Positions 8,860-18,135 are shown, numbered from the stretch's first letter. The stretch is 64,000 nucleotides of DNA from Eubacteriales bacterium (GCA_030524745.1 JAUNGC010000005.1:62001-126000), one strand, 5' to 3'. Notes: generated from the letters alone by a model not told the origin. Numbers and translations are program-made.

Positions 8860-9411
8860 TTATATCTGTGCGGGCGGCTGCAGGCATTCCCGCGTCAGGC
8901 ACTCCGTTATTTTGCCGAGGATTTCAATGACCCGCTGGGGGTCCTGGTTTTTGTACATGGAGAATGCGCTGGCATTTCCCTGAATTAAAACGGTTAAGAA
9001 GACTTCTGTTTCAAGGCTGCCTTCATATTCCGGATGCCCGGAATAGATGTCGGCCTTGATTTTTTGTTCCAGCTTTGCGATCAGGTGCGGCTGCCTGTTG
9101 CCGGAAAAGAGAATGTCCACGAGGGAGTTCTGGGAAGTTAAGGCTTCAAACAGATCCCGGCAGCCCTGACGGGGATTTTCCATCAGATTGTTGACGTGAG
9201 GAATGCTGTTAAAAATGGCTTCGATGACCTCGTCTTCCAGAATTTCCGATAATTCATAAATATCGCTGAAATGCTGGTAAAAGGTGGCTTTGTTGACCAG
9301 GGCCTTTTCGGACAGTTCCTTTACCGTAATTTTTTCCAAAGGCTTTTTGCTTCTCAGTTCCAAAAAAGCGTTGATAATGCTTCTGCGGGTTCTCTGTACT
9401 CTTAAGTCCAT
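8860..9411 (-). CDS. TetR/AcrR-family transcriptional regulator
   Basis: A 183-residue regulator. Residues 5-52 are the TetR helix-turn-helix (QRTRRSIINAFLELRSKKP, then ITVKELSEKALVNKATFYQHF). The rest is a helical ligand domain of the TetR_C type. The ATG at 9411 follows AAAGGA; a TTG 36 bases upstream has none. The gene is divergent from the branching enzyme gene, and the shared intergenic region has palindromes suited to a TetR dimer. The ligand is unknown. It converges with the lactonase gene with a 19-base gap. Confidence 0.88.
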   Translation of the reverse strand: MDLRVQRTRRSIINAFLELRSKKPLEKITVKELSEKALVNKATFYQHFSDIYELSEILEDEVIEAIFNSIPHVNNLMENPRQGCRDLFEALTSQNSLVDILFSGNRQPHLIAKLEQKIKADIYSGHPEYEGSLETEVFLTVLIQGNASAFSMYKNQDPQRVIEILGKITECLTRECLQPPAQI

Positions 9412-9485
9412 CCTTTTCCTTTCATTGCCATAGTCGTTTTTCGACAATATAAAAAAAGCGTTGAATTAGTTGACGTATTATAAAA

Positions 9486-9523
9486 TCTGCGGATTGCTGT
9501 CCGCAGACTGGTTACAGTATAAT
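9486..9523 (+). promoter_or_regulatory. glgB promoter overlapped by a perfect 8+8 palindrome (candidate TetR operator)
   Basis: TCTGCGGA (9486-9493) and TCCGCAGA (9500-9507) form a perfect inverted repeat around TTGCTG. That TTGCTG (9494-9499) can serve as the -35 box, with TATAAT at 9518-9523 after 18 bases. A dimer bound there would cover the -35 element. A further GTTGAC/GTCAAC inverted pair flanks the region (about 9470 and 9547). Confidence 0.6.
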
Positions 9524-9575
9524 TATAAAAAAATAAACGACGGTAGTCAACAAACGAAAACGGAGAATACGGATT

Positions 9576-11366
9576 ATGGATATGTATGGATTTTACACGG
9601 GGCAGGTTTTTGACGCATACGAATGGCTGGGATGTCATTTGGACAAGAACCGGGCGACTTTTCGCGTTTTTGCGCCGGCTGCGGCCAGGGTTTCGGTAAT
9701 CGGAGAATTTAACGGCTGGTCGGACGCCTGGATGAGCAAGTCCTATGACGGAAATTTCTGGGAGTGCACGATCGATAACGTGAAGGAAGGGCAGATGTAT
9801 AAGTACCGGATCTATGAGAACAGAGGGGGCATGACGGAACGATGCGATCCCTATGGTTATGGGATGGAACTGCGTCCCAACAACGCTTCTCTGATCCGGG
9901 ATATGCACGCTTATGAATTCCATGACGAAGAATGGATGAAAAAAAGGTCGGACTGCAAAGCCGGGCCGCTTAACATATATGAAGTGCATCTGGGGTCCTG
10001 GAAAAAGAACGACGCGGATGAAAACGGCTGGTTTCATTATCCGGAAATCGCAGAGTCTCTGGCGGAATATATGAAGAAGACAGGATATAACTATCTGGAA
10101 ATCATGCCGCTGGCGGAACATCCCTGCGATGAATCCTGGGGCTATCAGATTTCCGGCTTTTACAGCCCTACCTCCCGTTACGGAACGGCGGATGAATTAA
10201 AGGAATTTGTGGACATCATGCACCGGCATGAGATCGGCGTCATTCTGGATTTTGTCCCGGTACATTTTGCCGTAGACGGTTATGCGCTGGCGGATTTTGA
10301 CGGGACGGCGCTCTATGAATATCCGCACAATGCGGTGGGAACGAGCGAATGGGGAAGCAAGAATTTCATGCATTCCAGAGGAGAGGTCAGAAGCTTTTTG
10401 CAGTCCAACGCGGCTTACTGGCTGAAGGAGTACCATTTTGACGGCCTGCGCATGGACGCGATCAGCAATATGATCTACTGGCAGGGAAATCAGGCGCGGG
10501 GCGTGAACATGAATGCCGTTTCCTTCCTGCAGAATATGAATAAGGGATTGAAGAGCCAATTTCCGGGCATCATTCTGGCGGCGGAGGATTCCACTTCCTA
10601 TCCGGGCGTCACAAAACCGGTCTGGGAAAACGGGCTGGGATTTGACTACAAGTGGGATATGGGATGGATGAACGATACGCTTACTTATTTTCGGACTGCG
10701 CCCGAATACCGGACCCGGGATTATCATAAGCTGACCTTTTCCATGATGTATTATTATGATGAATTTTTCCTGCTGCCGCTGTCTCACGATGAGGTGGTGC
10801 ATGGCAAGGCCACGATTCTGCAGAAGATGAACGGGGACTACGACGGCAAATTCCCGCAGGCGAGAGCCTTCTATCTTTATATGTATGCGCATCCCGGGAA
10901 GAAGCTGAATTTCATGGGAAATGAATTCGGACAGCTTCGGGAGTGGACCCAGAAGCAGGAGCAGGACTGGTGTGTGCTGGAATATCCGATCCATGACGCG
11001 TTTTTACATTTCATGAAGGATTTGAACGCTTTATACCTGGAGAATCCCGCATTTTGGGAGAAGGATTATGACCGGGACGGTTTTGTATGGCGGGATTGTC
11101 ATGAAGAAGAAAAGTGCGTTTATGCGTTTGAGCGCAGAAGTAAATCGCAGCGGATTCTGGCGGTTTTCAATTTTTCCGATAAAGTACAGGAGGGATTCTG
11201 CATACAGACAGAGTCAGGAAAAAAGCTGATCCCTTTGCTGAACAGCGAGTGGGAAAAGTACGGCGGCAGCGTGAAGGAGAAAAAAGAGGAGGCGCCGCTT
11301 GCCGATGGAAAGGCGGAAATTACGCTTCCCGCTTTTTGCGGCATGATATTTGAAATACAGGAATGA
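9576..11366 (+). CDS. glgB: 1,4-alpha-glucan branching enzyme, short form
   Basis: A 596-residue GH13 enzyme that makes alpha-1,6 branches in glycogen. It starts almost directly with the CBM48 module (ATFRVFAPAAARVSVIGEFNGW) and lacks the extra N1 module. Catalytic residues visible are the nucleophile D294 in FDGLRMDAI and the acid/base E337 in LAAEDST, with the transition-state motif LSHDEVVHGK. A C-terminal beta domain ends the protein. A second, longer branching enzyme is encoded at 26984. No glgA, glgC or glgP gene accompanies it, so it lies apart from any glycogen operon. A bidirectional hairpin terminator follows. Confidence 0.93.
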   Translation: MDMYGFYTGQVFDAYEWLGCHLDKNRATFRVFAPAAARVSVIGEFNGWSDAWMSKSYDGNFWECTIDNVKEGQMYKYRIYENRGGMTERCDPYGYGMELRPNNASLIRDMHAYEFHDEEWMKKRSDCKAGPLNIYEVHLGSWKKNDADENGWFHYPEIAESLAEYMKKTGYNYLEIMPLAEHPCDESWGYQISGFYSPTSRYGTADELKEFVDIMHRHEIGVILDFVPVHFAVDGYALADFDGTALYEYPHNAVGTSEWGSKNFMHSRGEVRSFLQSNAAYWLKEYHFDGLRMDAISNMIYWQGNQARGVNMNAVSFLQNMNKGLKSQFPGIILAAEDSTSYPGVTKPVWENGLGFDYKWDMGWMNDTLTYFRTAPEYRTRDYHKLTFSMMYYYDEFFLLPLSHDEVVHGKATILQKMNGDYDGKFPQARAFYLYMYAHPGKKLNFMGNEFGQLREWTQKQEQDWCVLEYPIHDAFLHFMKDLNALYLENPAFWEKDYDRDGFVWRDCHEEEKCVYAFERRSKSQRILAVFNFSDKVQEGFCIQTESGKKLIPLLNSEWEKYGGSVKEKKEEAPLADGKAEITLPAFCGMIFEIQE

Positions 11367-11370
11367 AAAA

Positions 11371-11408
11371 CAGCAGCGGACTGTGAAAAGCCCGCTGCTG
11401 TATGTTAT
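11371..11408. terminator. Bidirectional terminator between glgB and aroC
   Basis: CAGCAGCGG (11371-11379) pairs with CCGCTGCTG (11392-11400), with A-rich sequence on the left and ATTTTT just to the right. It serves two convergent genes; the aroC stop codon lies at its right edge. Confidence 0.85.
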
Positions 11409-12505
11409 TTTTGATAAAATGCGGTTATCCCGTCCATCCGGGCGGTCATGTTTGACATCAGAAGATCCAGCACGGTGAGAGCGGCCATGCATTCCACCAC
11501 CACAACGGCGCGGGGGACGATGACGGGATCATGTCTGCCTTTGATCTGCACGGTTCTGTTTTCGTGATCCCTTCCGACCGTTTCCTGCTCCTGGAAAATA
11601 GAAGGGGTAGGCTTTATGTGGGCGCGCAGAATGACGGTGTCGCCGTCGCTGATGCCGCCCAGGATGCCGCCTGCGTGGTTGGTCTTTTTATGAACGCCGC
11701 TTTCGTCGGCATAGAAGGCGTCGTTATTCTGAGAACCTTTGGCTTTGGCAGCCGCGACGCCGTCTCCGATTTCAAAGGCTTTCACGGCTCCGATGGACAT
11801 AACCGCGCCGGCCAGGCGGGCGTCCAGCTTGTCAAAGACGGTTTCTCCGATGCCGGCGGGCATGCCGGTGATGGTACATTCGATGATGCCGCCTGCGGAA
11901 TCCTGTTTTGCCATGCAGGCGGAGAGATAGTTTTCCGCTTCTGCGCTGGCAATGCGGTCCGGCATTGCGGTTGCGGTCTGGGTGATCGCTTCCTTTTCAA
12001 AACGGGCCATATCGATGGAAACGGGGCCGATCGCTTTGGTGTAGGCGCAGACCTCGATGCCCAGTTCTTTTAAAATTTTTGCCGCGATAGCGCCGCCCGC
12101 CACGCGGCCGATGGTTTCACGGCCGGAAGAACGGCCGCCGCCGCGGTAATCACGGAATCCGTATTTTTCATCAAAGGTATAGTCCGCATGCCCCGGTCTG
12201 TAGTAGGATGCGATTTCGGAATAGTCTGCGGAACGCTGAGAAGTGTTCGGCACAAGCAGGGAGATGGGCGTGCCGGTCGTTTTCCCTTCAAAGACGCCGG
12301 AGAGAATCTGCACCTCATCCGCTTCCCTGCGCGGGGTGGAGTAGCGGGTCGCGCCGGGTTTTCTTCTGTTTAAATATGTCTGAATATCTTCTTCACACAG
12401 GGAAAGTCCGGCGGGACAGCCGTCTACGACGACGCCCAGCGCCTTTCCGTGGGATTCTCCCCAGGTGGTGATTGTGAAATTTTTTCCGAAGGTTGAGCCT
12501 GCCAT
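11405..12505 (-). CDS. aroC: Chorismate synthase
   Basis: A 366-residue enzyme that converts 5-enolpyruvylshikimate-3-phosphate to chorismate using reduced FMN, the last shared step to aromatic amino acids. Family signatures are visible: GESHGKALGVVVDGCPAGL near the N-terminus, FRDYRGGGRSSGRETIGRVAGGA-type order (about residues 118-140), and RHDPVIVPRAVVVVE near the C-terminus. Length is normal for the family. It stands alone, with no other shikimate gene near. The start MAGSTFGKN follows a GGAAC-type ribosome site. Confidence 0.96.
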   Translation of the reverse strand: MAGSTFGKNFTITTWGESHGKALGVVVDGCPAGLSLCEEDIQTYLNRRKPGATRYSTPRREADEVQILSGVFEGKTTGTPISLLVPNTSQRSADYSEIASYYRPGHADYTFDEKYGFRDYRGGGRSSGRETIGRVAGGAIAAKILKELGIEVCAYTKAIGPVSIDMARFEKEAITQTATAMPDRIASAEAENYLSACMAKQDSAGGIIECTITGMPAGIGETVFDKLDARLAGAVMSIGAVKAFEIGDGVAAAKAKGSQNNDAFYADESGVHKKTNHAGGILGGISDGDTVILRAHIKPTPSIFQEQETVGRDHENRTVQIKGRHDPVIVPRAVVVVECMAALTVLDLLMSNMTARMDGITAFYQK

Positions 12506-12615
12506 GTTGTGTTCCTTTCGTCGGTTTGCGTCTGCTCACGTCATATGGCCGATCGGGTTATGATGCGAACAGCAGTATCGGTTGTGCCGGATTTTTTTCA
12601 GTATAAAACATTTTT

Positions 12616-12644
12616 TTGACGGATACAAGGGAATCTGTTATACT
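12616..12644 (+). promoter_or_regulatory. Promoter of acyltransferase-tgt-yajC unit
   Basis: TTGACG (12616-12621), 17 bases, TATACT (12639-12644), 31 bases before the start codon. Confidence 0.7.
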
Positions 12645-12675
12645 TGTTGTGCACATTTATAATCAGGAGGAAGCG

Positions 12676-13803
12676 ATGAAGAAAACAAGACAGGCGAATC
12701 TGGAACTATTGCGCATCATTGCCATGCTGATGGTGGTGACGGCCCATCTGGTCAACCACGGAAGCATGATTACCTTCGCGCAGCAGGGAACGGTTTCCTA
12801 TTATATCGTCTGGACGCTGTTCGGCATAGCGTTTACCTGTATCACGATTTATCTGCTCATCAGCGGCTATTTTCTGATCGATGCGAAATTTTCGACCTGG
12901 AAGCTGGCGAAAATGGGAGGACAGGTCTTTTTTTATGCTTTCGGCATTACGATACTGTACTGGATATTCGGCGGCGTGGAACGCGATCTGAAATATATGG
13001 TGTATTCCATTTTGCCGATCAGTTCCGATTTTTACTGGTTCATTTCCATGTATGTGGGGATGTACATTCTGGCGCCGCTGATGAATAAATTTATCCGGTC
13101 TCTGACGAAACGTCAGCTGGAATGCGCCATGGCGGTCTGTTTCCTGCTCGTGTCCGTCTGGCCGAATATTATCTATTTTTCGGCCGCGCTCAATACGGCC
13201 GGAGGCGTGAGCATCAGCTGGTTTCTGACGGTATATCTGTTCGGCGCTTATATCAGACTGTACTATAAGCCGGACGGACGCTTCGGAAGAAAGCTTCTGT
13301 GGGCCGTTTTTGCGGCGCTGCTCATTCCGGCGAGCCGGTTTCTGATTGAAGCGCTTTTGAAAACCCCGCTCGGAAAAATCAGCATACTGGAGGATCTGAT
13401 GTGGGGCTACAGCGTGTTTTACAACTACAGCACCATCCTGGTCAGCCTGGCGGCGCTGCTTTTGTTTCTGGCTTTTCTGAATCTGAACATCAGACCGGGA
13501 AGGATGGCGCGCTTTATCAATACGATAGCGGGAGCGGCCTTCGGCGTTTATCTGATTCACGATCATTATTATATCCGGGAGACTTTGTGGACAAAGATCG
13601 ACGGCGTTTCTCTGCTTGACAAGTGGTATCTGCTTCCGGCCAGTCTGGGAATTATTCTGGCGGTTTATGCCGTCTGCACGGCGATTGAACTTTTGCGGCA
13701 GATCATTTTTAAACCGATTGACAACAATCAGAAGCTTAGGGGCTTCTTTTACAGACTGGATCAAAAGCTGTATGCGGTCTGGAACGGGGAGAAGAGGAAA
13801 TGA
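12676..13803 (+). CDS. Acyltransferase-3 family membrane protein
   Basis: A 375-residue protein with about ten hydrophobic segments. The N-terminal NLELLRIIAMLMVVTAHL holds the catalytic His of the acyltransferase-3 family, and AFGVYLIHDHYYIRE near the C-terminus is also typical. Members O-acetylate or succinylate cell-wall glycans, capsules or lipids at the membrane. The substrate cannot be told here. The ATG follows AGGAGG by six bases. Its stop overlaps the start of tgt (ATGATG), so the two are co-transcribed, though a functional link is not evident. Confidence 0.88.
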   Translation: MKKTRQANLELLRIIAMLMVVTAHLVNHGSMITFAQQGTVSYYIVWTLFGIAFTCITIYLLISGYFLIDAKFSTWKLAKMGGQVFFYAFGITILYWIFGGVERDLKYMVYSILPISSDFYWFISMYVGMYILAPLMNKFIRSLTKRQLECAMAVCFLLVSVWPNIIYFSAALNTAGGVSISWFLTVYLFGAYIRLYYKPDGRFGRKLLWAVFAALLIPASRFLIEALLKTPLGKISILEDLMWGYSVFYNYSTILVSLAALLLFLAFLNLNIRPGRMARFINTIAGAAFGVYLIHDHYYIRETLWTKIDGVSLLDKWYLLPASLGIILAVYAVCTAIELLRQIIFKPIDNNQKLRGFFYRLDQKLYAVWNGEKRK

Positions 13804-14948
13804 TGAAATATGAAGTGATAAAACGGGAAGGCAGGGCGAAACGCGCGGTGATGGAAACCGTTCACGGAACGATTCAGACGCCGGTCTTTATGAATGTGGG
13901 GACCGTGGCCGCGATTAAGGGAGCGGTGTCCACGGAGGATCTGGAACAGATCGGCACGCAGGTGGAATTATCCAATACCTATCATCTGCATGTCCGTCCC
14001 GGAGATGAAAAGATCAGACAGTTCGGCGGGCTGCATAAATTCATGTCCTGGAATAAGCCGATTCTGACGGATTCCGGCGGCTTTCAGGTCTTTTCCCTGG
14101 CGGGCTTACGAAAGATTAAGGAAGAAGGCGTGACTTTCCGCTGTCATATTGACGGGCATAAGATATTCATGGGACCGGAAGAGAGCATGCGCATTCAGTC
14201 CAATCTGGCTTCCACCATCGCCATGGCGTTTGACGAATGCGCCCCTGCGAAGGCGGAGCGGCAGTACGTGGAAAATTCCGTGGCGCGCACGACGCGCTGG
14301 CTGGAGCGCTGCAAAAAGGAGATGGCGCGTTTAAACGGGCTGGAAGATACGATCAATAAGGAACAGTTGCTGTTTGGCATCAACCAGGGCGCGGTCTATG
14401 AAGACGTCCGGATCGATCATGCGAAGCGGATTGCGGAAATGGAACTGGACGGCTATGCAATCGGCGGACTGGCGGTGGGAGAAACCCATGAGGAGATGTA
14501 TCATATTTTAGATGAAACGATTCCTTATCTGCCGGTGAATAAGCCCACTTATTTGATGGGGGTCGGCACGCCCGCCAATATTCTGGAAGCGGTGGAGAGG
14601 GGCGTGGACTTCTTTGACTGCGTCTATCCGACCAGAAACGGCCGCCACGGACACTTATATACGAACTTCGGAAAGATCAATCTGTTCAACGCGAAATACG
14701 AACTGGATGAGCGGCCGATCGAGCCGGGATGTCAATGCCCCGCCTGCCGCCGTTATTCCCGCGCCTATATCCGTCATCTGCTCAAGGCGAAGGAAATGCT
14801 GGGCATGCGGCTCTGCGTGCTGCATAACCTGTACTTTTACAACACGATGATGACGGAGATCCGGGACGCCATCGACCGCGGCGAATTTGCGGCATATAAG
14901 AAGAGGAAACTTGACGGAATGCAAAATATTGTGTATGATGAACAATAG
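13800..14948 (+). CDS. tgt: tRNA-guanine transglycosylase (queuine tRNA-ribosyltransferase)
   Basis: A 382-residue enzyme that swaps guanine-34 for preQ1 in tRNAs with GUN anticodons. Key motifs are DSGGFQVFSLA (substrate-base Asp), the catalytic Asp region FFDCVYPTRNGRHGHLYT, and the zinc site CQCPACRR followed by a His in the helix. Start at ATG 13800 overlaps the preceding stop; ATG 13803 is equally possible. It is followed by yajC, the usual tgt-yajC neighbourhood of bacteria. Confidence 0.97.
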   Translation: MMKYEVIKREGRAKRAVMETVHGTIQTPVFMNVGTVAAIKGAVSTEDLEQIGTQVELSNTYHLHVRPGDEKIRQFGGLHKFMSWNKPILTDSGGFQVFSLAGLRKIKEEGVTFRCHIDGHKIFMGPEESMRIQSNLASTIAMAFDECAPAKAERQYVENSVARTTRWLERCKKEMARLNGLEDTINKEQLLFGINQGAVYEDVRIDHAKRIAEMELDGYAIGGLAVGETHEEMYHILDETIPYLPVNKPTYLMGVGTPANILEAVERGVDFFDCVYPTRNGRHGHLYTNFGKINLFNAKYELDERPIEPGCQCPACRRYSRAYIRHLLKAKEMLGMRLCVLHNLYFYNTMMTEIRDAIDRGEFAAYKKRKLDGMQNIVYDEQ

Positions 14949-14993
14949 ATGTGGTGCTTGTACCACGAGACGAATCCAGGAGGAACAGATTAC

Positions 14994-15317
14994 ATGAGCA
15001 TTTTATTGACAGCGACAGATGCCGCCGGCGCAGGGAGCATGGTGCCGATGATTCTGATGTATGTGGTGATCTTCGGCGCATTTTTCTATTTTGCGTTATA
15101 TCGCCCTCAGAAGAAAGAGCAGAAGAAAATGAGTTCGATGCTTTCCACATTGGAAATCGGGGACTGCATTCTGACCAACAGCGGTTTTTACGGAATTGTC
15201 ATCGATATCACGGATGATACGGTGATCGTGGAATTCGGCAACAATAAGAACTGCCGCATTCCGATGCAGAAGAGCGCGATCGCACAGGTGGAGAAAGCGG
15301 ATACGGAAACGAAATAA
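14994..15317 (+). CDS. yajC: Preprotein translocase subunit YajC
   Basis: A 107-residue protein with one membrane helix (about residues 17-36), followed by the diagnostic RPQKKEQKK and a small cytosolic domain (LEIGDCILTNSGFYGIVIDI). YajC is an accessory partner of the SecDF-SecYEG complex. The ATG follows CCAGGAGG by eight bases. secD and secF, which often follow, are not here; a strong terminator closes the unit. Confidence 0.95.
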   Translation: MSILLTATDAAGAGSMVPMILMYVVIFGAFFYFALYRPQKKEQKKMSSMLSTLEIGDCILTNSGFYGIVIDITDDTVIVEFGNNKNCRIPMQKSAIAQVEKADTETK

Positions 15318-15323
15318 GATAGG

Positions 15324-15349
15324 AGGACCGGCGGACGCCGGTCCTTTTT
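15324..15349 (+). terminator. Terminator after yajC
   Basis: AGGACCGGCG and CGCCGGTCCT form a 10-bp stem with a minimal loop, followed by TTTTTG. Confidence 0.88.
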
Positions 15350-15420
15350 GCGGCTTTGGGAATAGTATATTATAAAATTCTGTTTGGAAGCAGAATGATC
15401 GGAAGCAGGAGAAAGTAAGA

Positions 15421-16410
15421 ATGAAAGTTGTGGATATGCACTGCGATACGATATCGGGGCTGGTCAAATATCAGGATCAGAACTGGTCGTTAGGCGAGAA
15501 CGAGTTACATATACGCCTGGACAAAATGGAAGCAGGGGAGTATCTGCTGCAGAACTTTGCGCTGTTTGTGTTTGCGAAAAGCGGAAAAGATCCTTATCAG
15601 GCAGCGGTGGAAATGGCGGATTGCTTTGACCGGCAGATGAAGTTGTTCCCTGACCGGATCGCGCAGGTGCGGTCCTTTGCGGACATTGAAAAATGTGTGC
15701 GGGAGAGGAAAATCGGCGCCATGCTCACCATTGAAGAGGGAGCGGTCATAAAGGGGAGTCTGGAAAAATTGAAGGAGTTTTATGACCGGGGCGTGCGGAT
15801 GATGACGCTGACCTGGAATTTCCCGAATGAAATCGGTTTTCCCAATGTGAAAATGACTCCAAAGGGAGAAAAGCCGGATTTTACGGTACCGCAGACAAAG
15901 AAGGGGCTGACGGAGTTTGGCGTCTCTGTGGTGGAAGAGATGGAAAGGATGGGCATGATTGCAGATGTTTCTCATCTGTCGGACGCCGGCTTTTGGGATG
16001 TGCTCGCGCATACGAAGAAACCGTTTGTGGCAAGCCATTCCAATGCAAGGGCGGTGTGCGGCCATGTGCGCAATCTGACCGATGAAATGATCCGCGCGCT
16101 GGGAGAGCGGGGCGGCGTGACGGGCCTGAATTTCTGCGCGGATTTTCTGGAAACCGTTCCCGAGGGGCAGGTGAATGCAGGAACGATTGAGGATGTGGTG
16201 CGCCATGCGAAGCATATTGTGAATGTGGGCGGCATGGATTGTCTGGGGCTTGGGAGCGATTTTGACGGGATCGACACCCACGCGGAACTGACCGGAGCGG
16301 ATAAAATGCCGCTTTTGGACAGCGCGTTGGAAAAGGCGGGCTTTACCGTTTCCCAGAGGGAGAAGATTTTTTACAAAAACGTGCTGCGGGTATATCAGGA
16401 ACTGCTGTAG
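15421..16410 (+). CDS. Membrane dipeptidase, peptidase family M19 (renal dipeptidase-like)
   Basis: A 329-residue zinc hydrolase. The N-terminal VVDMHCDTI is the metal site H-x-D of family M19, and IADVSHLSDAGFWDV, SHSNARAVCGHVRNLTDEM and LGSDFDGI carry the remaining ligands. Family members cleave dipeptides, often with D-residues at the second position. There is no signal peptide, so the protein is cytosolic. Single gene unit, bounded upstream by the yajC terminator. The start follows GGAGAAAGTAAG. Confidence 0.92.
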   Translation: MKVVDMHCDTISGLVKYQDQNWSLGENELHIRLDKMEAGEYLLQNFALFVFAKSGKDPYQAAVEMADCFDRQMKLFPDRIAQVRSFADIEKCVRERKIGAMLTIEEGAVIKGSLEKLKEFYDRGVRMMTLTWNFPNEIGFPNVKMTPKGEKPDFTVPQTKKGLTEFGVSVVEEMERMGMIADVSHLSDAGFWDVLAHTKKPFVASHSNARAVCGHVRNLTDEMIRALGERGGVTGLNFCADFLETVPEGQVNAGTIEDVVRHAKHIVNVGGMDCLGLGSDFDGIDTHAELTGADKMPLLDSALEKAGFTVSQREKIFYKNVLRVYQELL

Positions 16411-16554
16411 GAAGCGCAGCCCCTTTTTAGAAATCTTTAAGAATCCATTTGGGAAAGTTTTATGCAAATCTGCATTGGCTCTTTCGTTTTCGGGCGTATT
16501 CTTATTGCAGAAAGCAATAGAAAGTACGCATTTGGCGGAGACGGAGGAGAAACT

Positions 16555-17064
16555 ATGAGCGATGCAGGTTATGTAAAAAATGAGGAGACGGGAAGGAAGA
16601 AAAAGTGGTGGATTGCAGCGACCATCGTTCTGCTGATTCTGGCGCTGCCGGTGCTCGTGCCGGCGGCAGTCGGAGTCGGCGCGGCGGCGCTGGGGCTGAT
16701 CGCAGCCCTGGCCGGCTGTGGGATTGCGGTTCTTCTGGGAGCCGGAGGATGTGCGCTGGCCGCGCTGGTATGCCTTGCGGCAGCATTGTTATGCGCGGTA
16801 GTGGGAACGGGGTTTGGTTTGGTGATGCTGTTTTCCACGCCGGCAAGCGGGCTGGCTGTGCTGGGGACGAGTTTGCTCGTCGGCGGCGCGGGTATTCTGG
16901 GATGCCTGATTATCTGGCAGTTTTGCAGGTTTCTGGTCTGGGCGGCGCGAAAGTTTGCGGGCTGGCTGAACATACGTCTTTTTTCTGCAAATAAAGGGAA
17001 AAAAACGACGGAACACCAGATAAAAGATCAAACTGTACAGGAGGAAGACAGCCATGAAGAGTAA
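16555..17064 (+). CDS. DUF1700-like membrane protein
   Basis: A 169-residue protein: a short charged N-terminus, then a Gly/Ala/Leu-rich block of about four membrane helices (residues 18-135), then a charged tail. The helix block resembles the membrane half of DUF1700 (HAAS-signalling) proteins. That family usually has a helical N-terminal half and a PadR partner; both are missing here. The ATG follows ACGGAGGAG. The stop codon overlaps the next gene, a DUF4097 protein, so the two form a pair. Function unknown; an envelope-stress or sensing role is a family-based guess. Confidence 0.6.
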   Translation: MSDAGYVKNEETGRKKKWWIAATIVLLILALPVLVPAAVGVGAAALGLIAALAGCGIAVLLGAGGCALAALVCLAAALLCAVVGTGFGLVMLFSTPASGLAVLGTSLLVGGAGILGCLIIWQFCRFLVWAARKFAGWLNIRLFSANKGKKTTEHQIKDQTVQEEDSHEE

Positions 17065-18040
17065 GTTCGTAAAAACAGCGCTGCTGGCAGCAGGAATTGT
17101 GATTGCGGCAGGCGGCGTCTGCCTGGGAGCGGGCCTGGCAATGGGAGGCTCTCCGAGTTTCTATTATGACAGTGAAGGAATCCACGTGAAGGAAGAATCC
17201 GGTTCTGCAGGGCGGGCGGATTATGAACTTTCCGATACGGAGATCGACGCCGTTAAAAATCTCGAAATTGAACTGGTGGATGCGGATCTGGAAATTGTGT
17301 CCGGAAAAGAATGGGCGGTAGAATATGTGCTGGACGGACAGCGGTCAGAGCCGGAGTTTAGCGTGGAGAATCAGACGTTGACGATTCGGGAAGGCCAGAA
17401 CAGCAAAATGAAAAACGGCTATACAACTTTTGGGATCGGACATTCCTGGTGGTATGATAACGAAGAAGCATGGAAAAGTCCGTATGTGAAAATTACGGTG
17501 CCGGATGCAGCCAGGCTGGAAACAGTTTCTATAGTCAGCCGGTACGGCAGCGTGACGGTGGGAAAAAAGCTGTATGCGCAGACGACAGGCATTCAGGCGG
17601 AAAACGGGGAAGTGAAGCTTGACGGGTGGGAAGGCGGCGATCTGTCCTTCGAAATGCTGTACGGTACTTTGGTGACCGGAAAACTGGAAGGGAAAAACCT
17701 GACGGTGAAAAATCAGGACGGATCGGTGAAGATGGAAAGCCTGCTTGTGGAGACTGCTGATTTCTCTCTGGGGTACGGCGATCTTTCCGCCACACTGGAC
17801 GGCACAGGCAGCGTGGAAGTGGAGAGCGAAAGCGGAGAAGTGAGTCTGAGCCTTGTGGGCGGTATGGATCGCTACGGCGTCAGCCTTCATACAGACTGGG
17901 GAACAATCCGCACGCCGCAGGGGATTGCAGAAGCGGATGAATGCAACGGCAATTCCGATTTCATCCGTATGGAGCAGGATACGGCGGGCGTTCGGGTCTA
18001 TACGCAGGATGGAGACATCCGGATACGGGATGCCGCTTAG
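17054..18040 (+). CDS. DUF4097-family beta-strand repeat protein, membrane anchored
   Basis: A 328-residue protein. Residues 7-30 are hydrophobic (LLAAGIVIAAGGVCLGAGLAM) and serve as an uncleaved anchor or signal. The rest is a right-handed beta-helix type domain with repeating short strands (SVTVGKKLYAQTTGIQAENGEVKLDG, then GTLVTGKLEGKNLTVKNQDGS-type order) typical of DUF4097 adhesin-like proteins. These are commonly encoded next to DUF1700 proteins and a PadR regulator. Function is not known. It overlaps the upstream gene by 11 bases, and a terminator follows. Confidence 0.82.
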   Translation: MKSKFVKTALLAAGIVIAAGGVCLGAGLAMGGSPSFYYDSEGIHVKEESGSAGRADYELSDTEIDAVKNLEIELVDADLEIVSGKEWAVEYVLDGQRSEPEFSVENQTLTIREGQNSKMKNGYTTFGIGHSWWYDNEEAWKSPYVKITVPDAARLETVSIVSRYGSVTVGKKLYAQTTGIQAENGEVKLDGWEGGDLSFEMLYGTLVTGKLEGKNLTVKNQDGSVKMESLLVETADFSLGYGDLSATLDGTGSVEVESESGEVSLSLVGGMDRYGVSLHTDWGTIRTPQGIAEADECNGNSDFIRMEQDTAGVRVYTQDGDIRIRDAA

Positions 18041-18093
18041 CACATTATATCAATCAGGAATATCAGAACGTTATTTTATTCCAACAGGTTATA

Positions 18094-18126
18094 AAGACCA
18101 TGCCGAAAGGGTATGGTCTTTTTTTA
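18094..18126 (+). terminator. Terminator after DUF4097 gene
   Basis: AAGACCAT pairs with ATGGTCTT across a GCCGAAAGGGT loop, followed by seven T residues. Confidence 0.85.
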
Positions 18127-18135
18127 TAGAAACGG

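Noticed and set aside
12706-13764. 352-codon minus-strand ORF opposite the acyltransferase
   Set aside because: Gln/Arg-rich shadow of a gene for hydrophobic helices; no start site.
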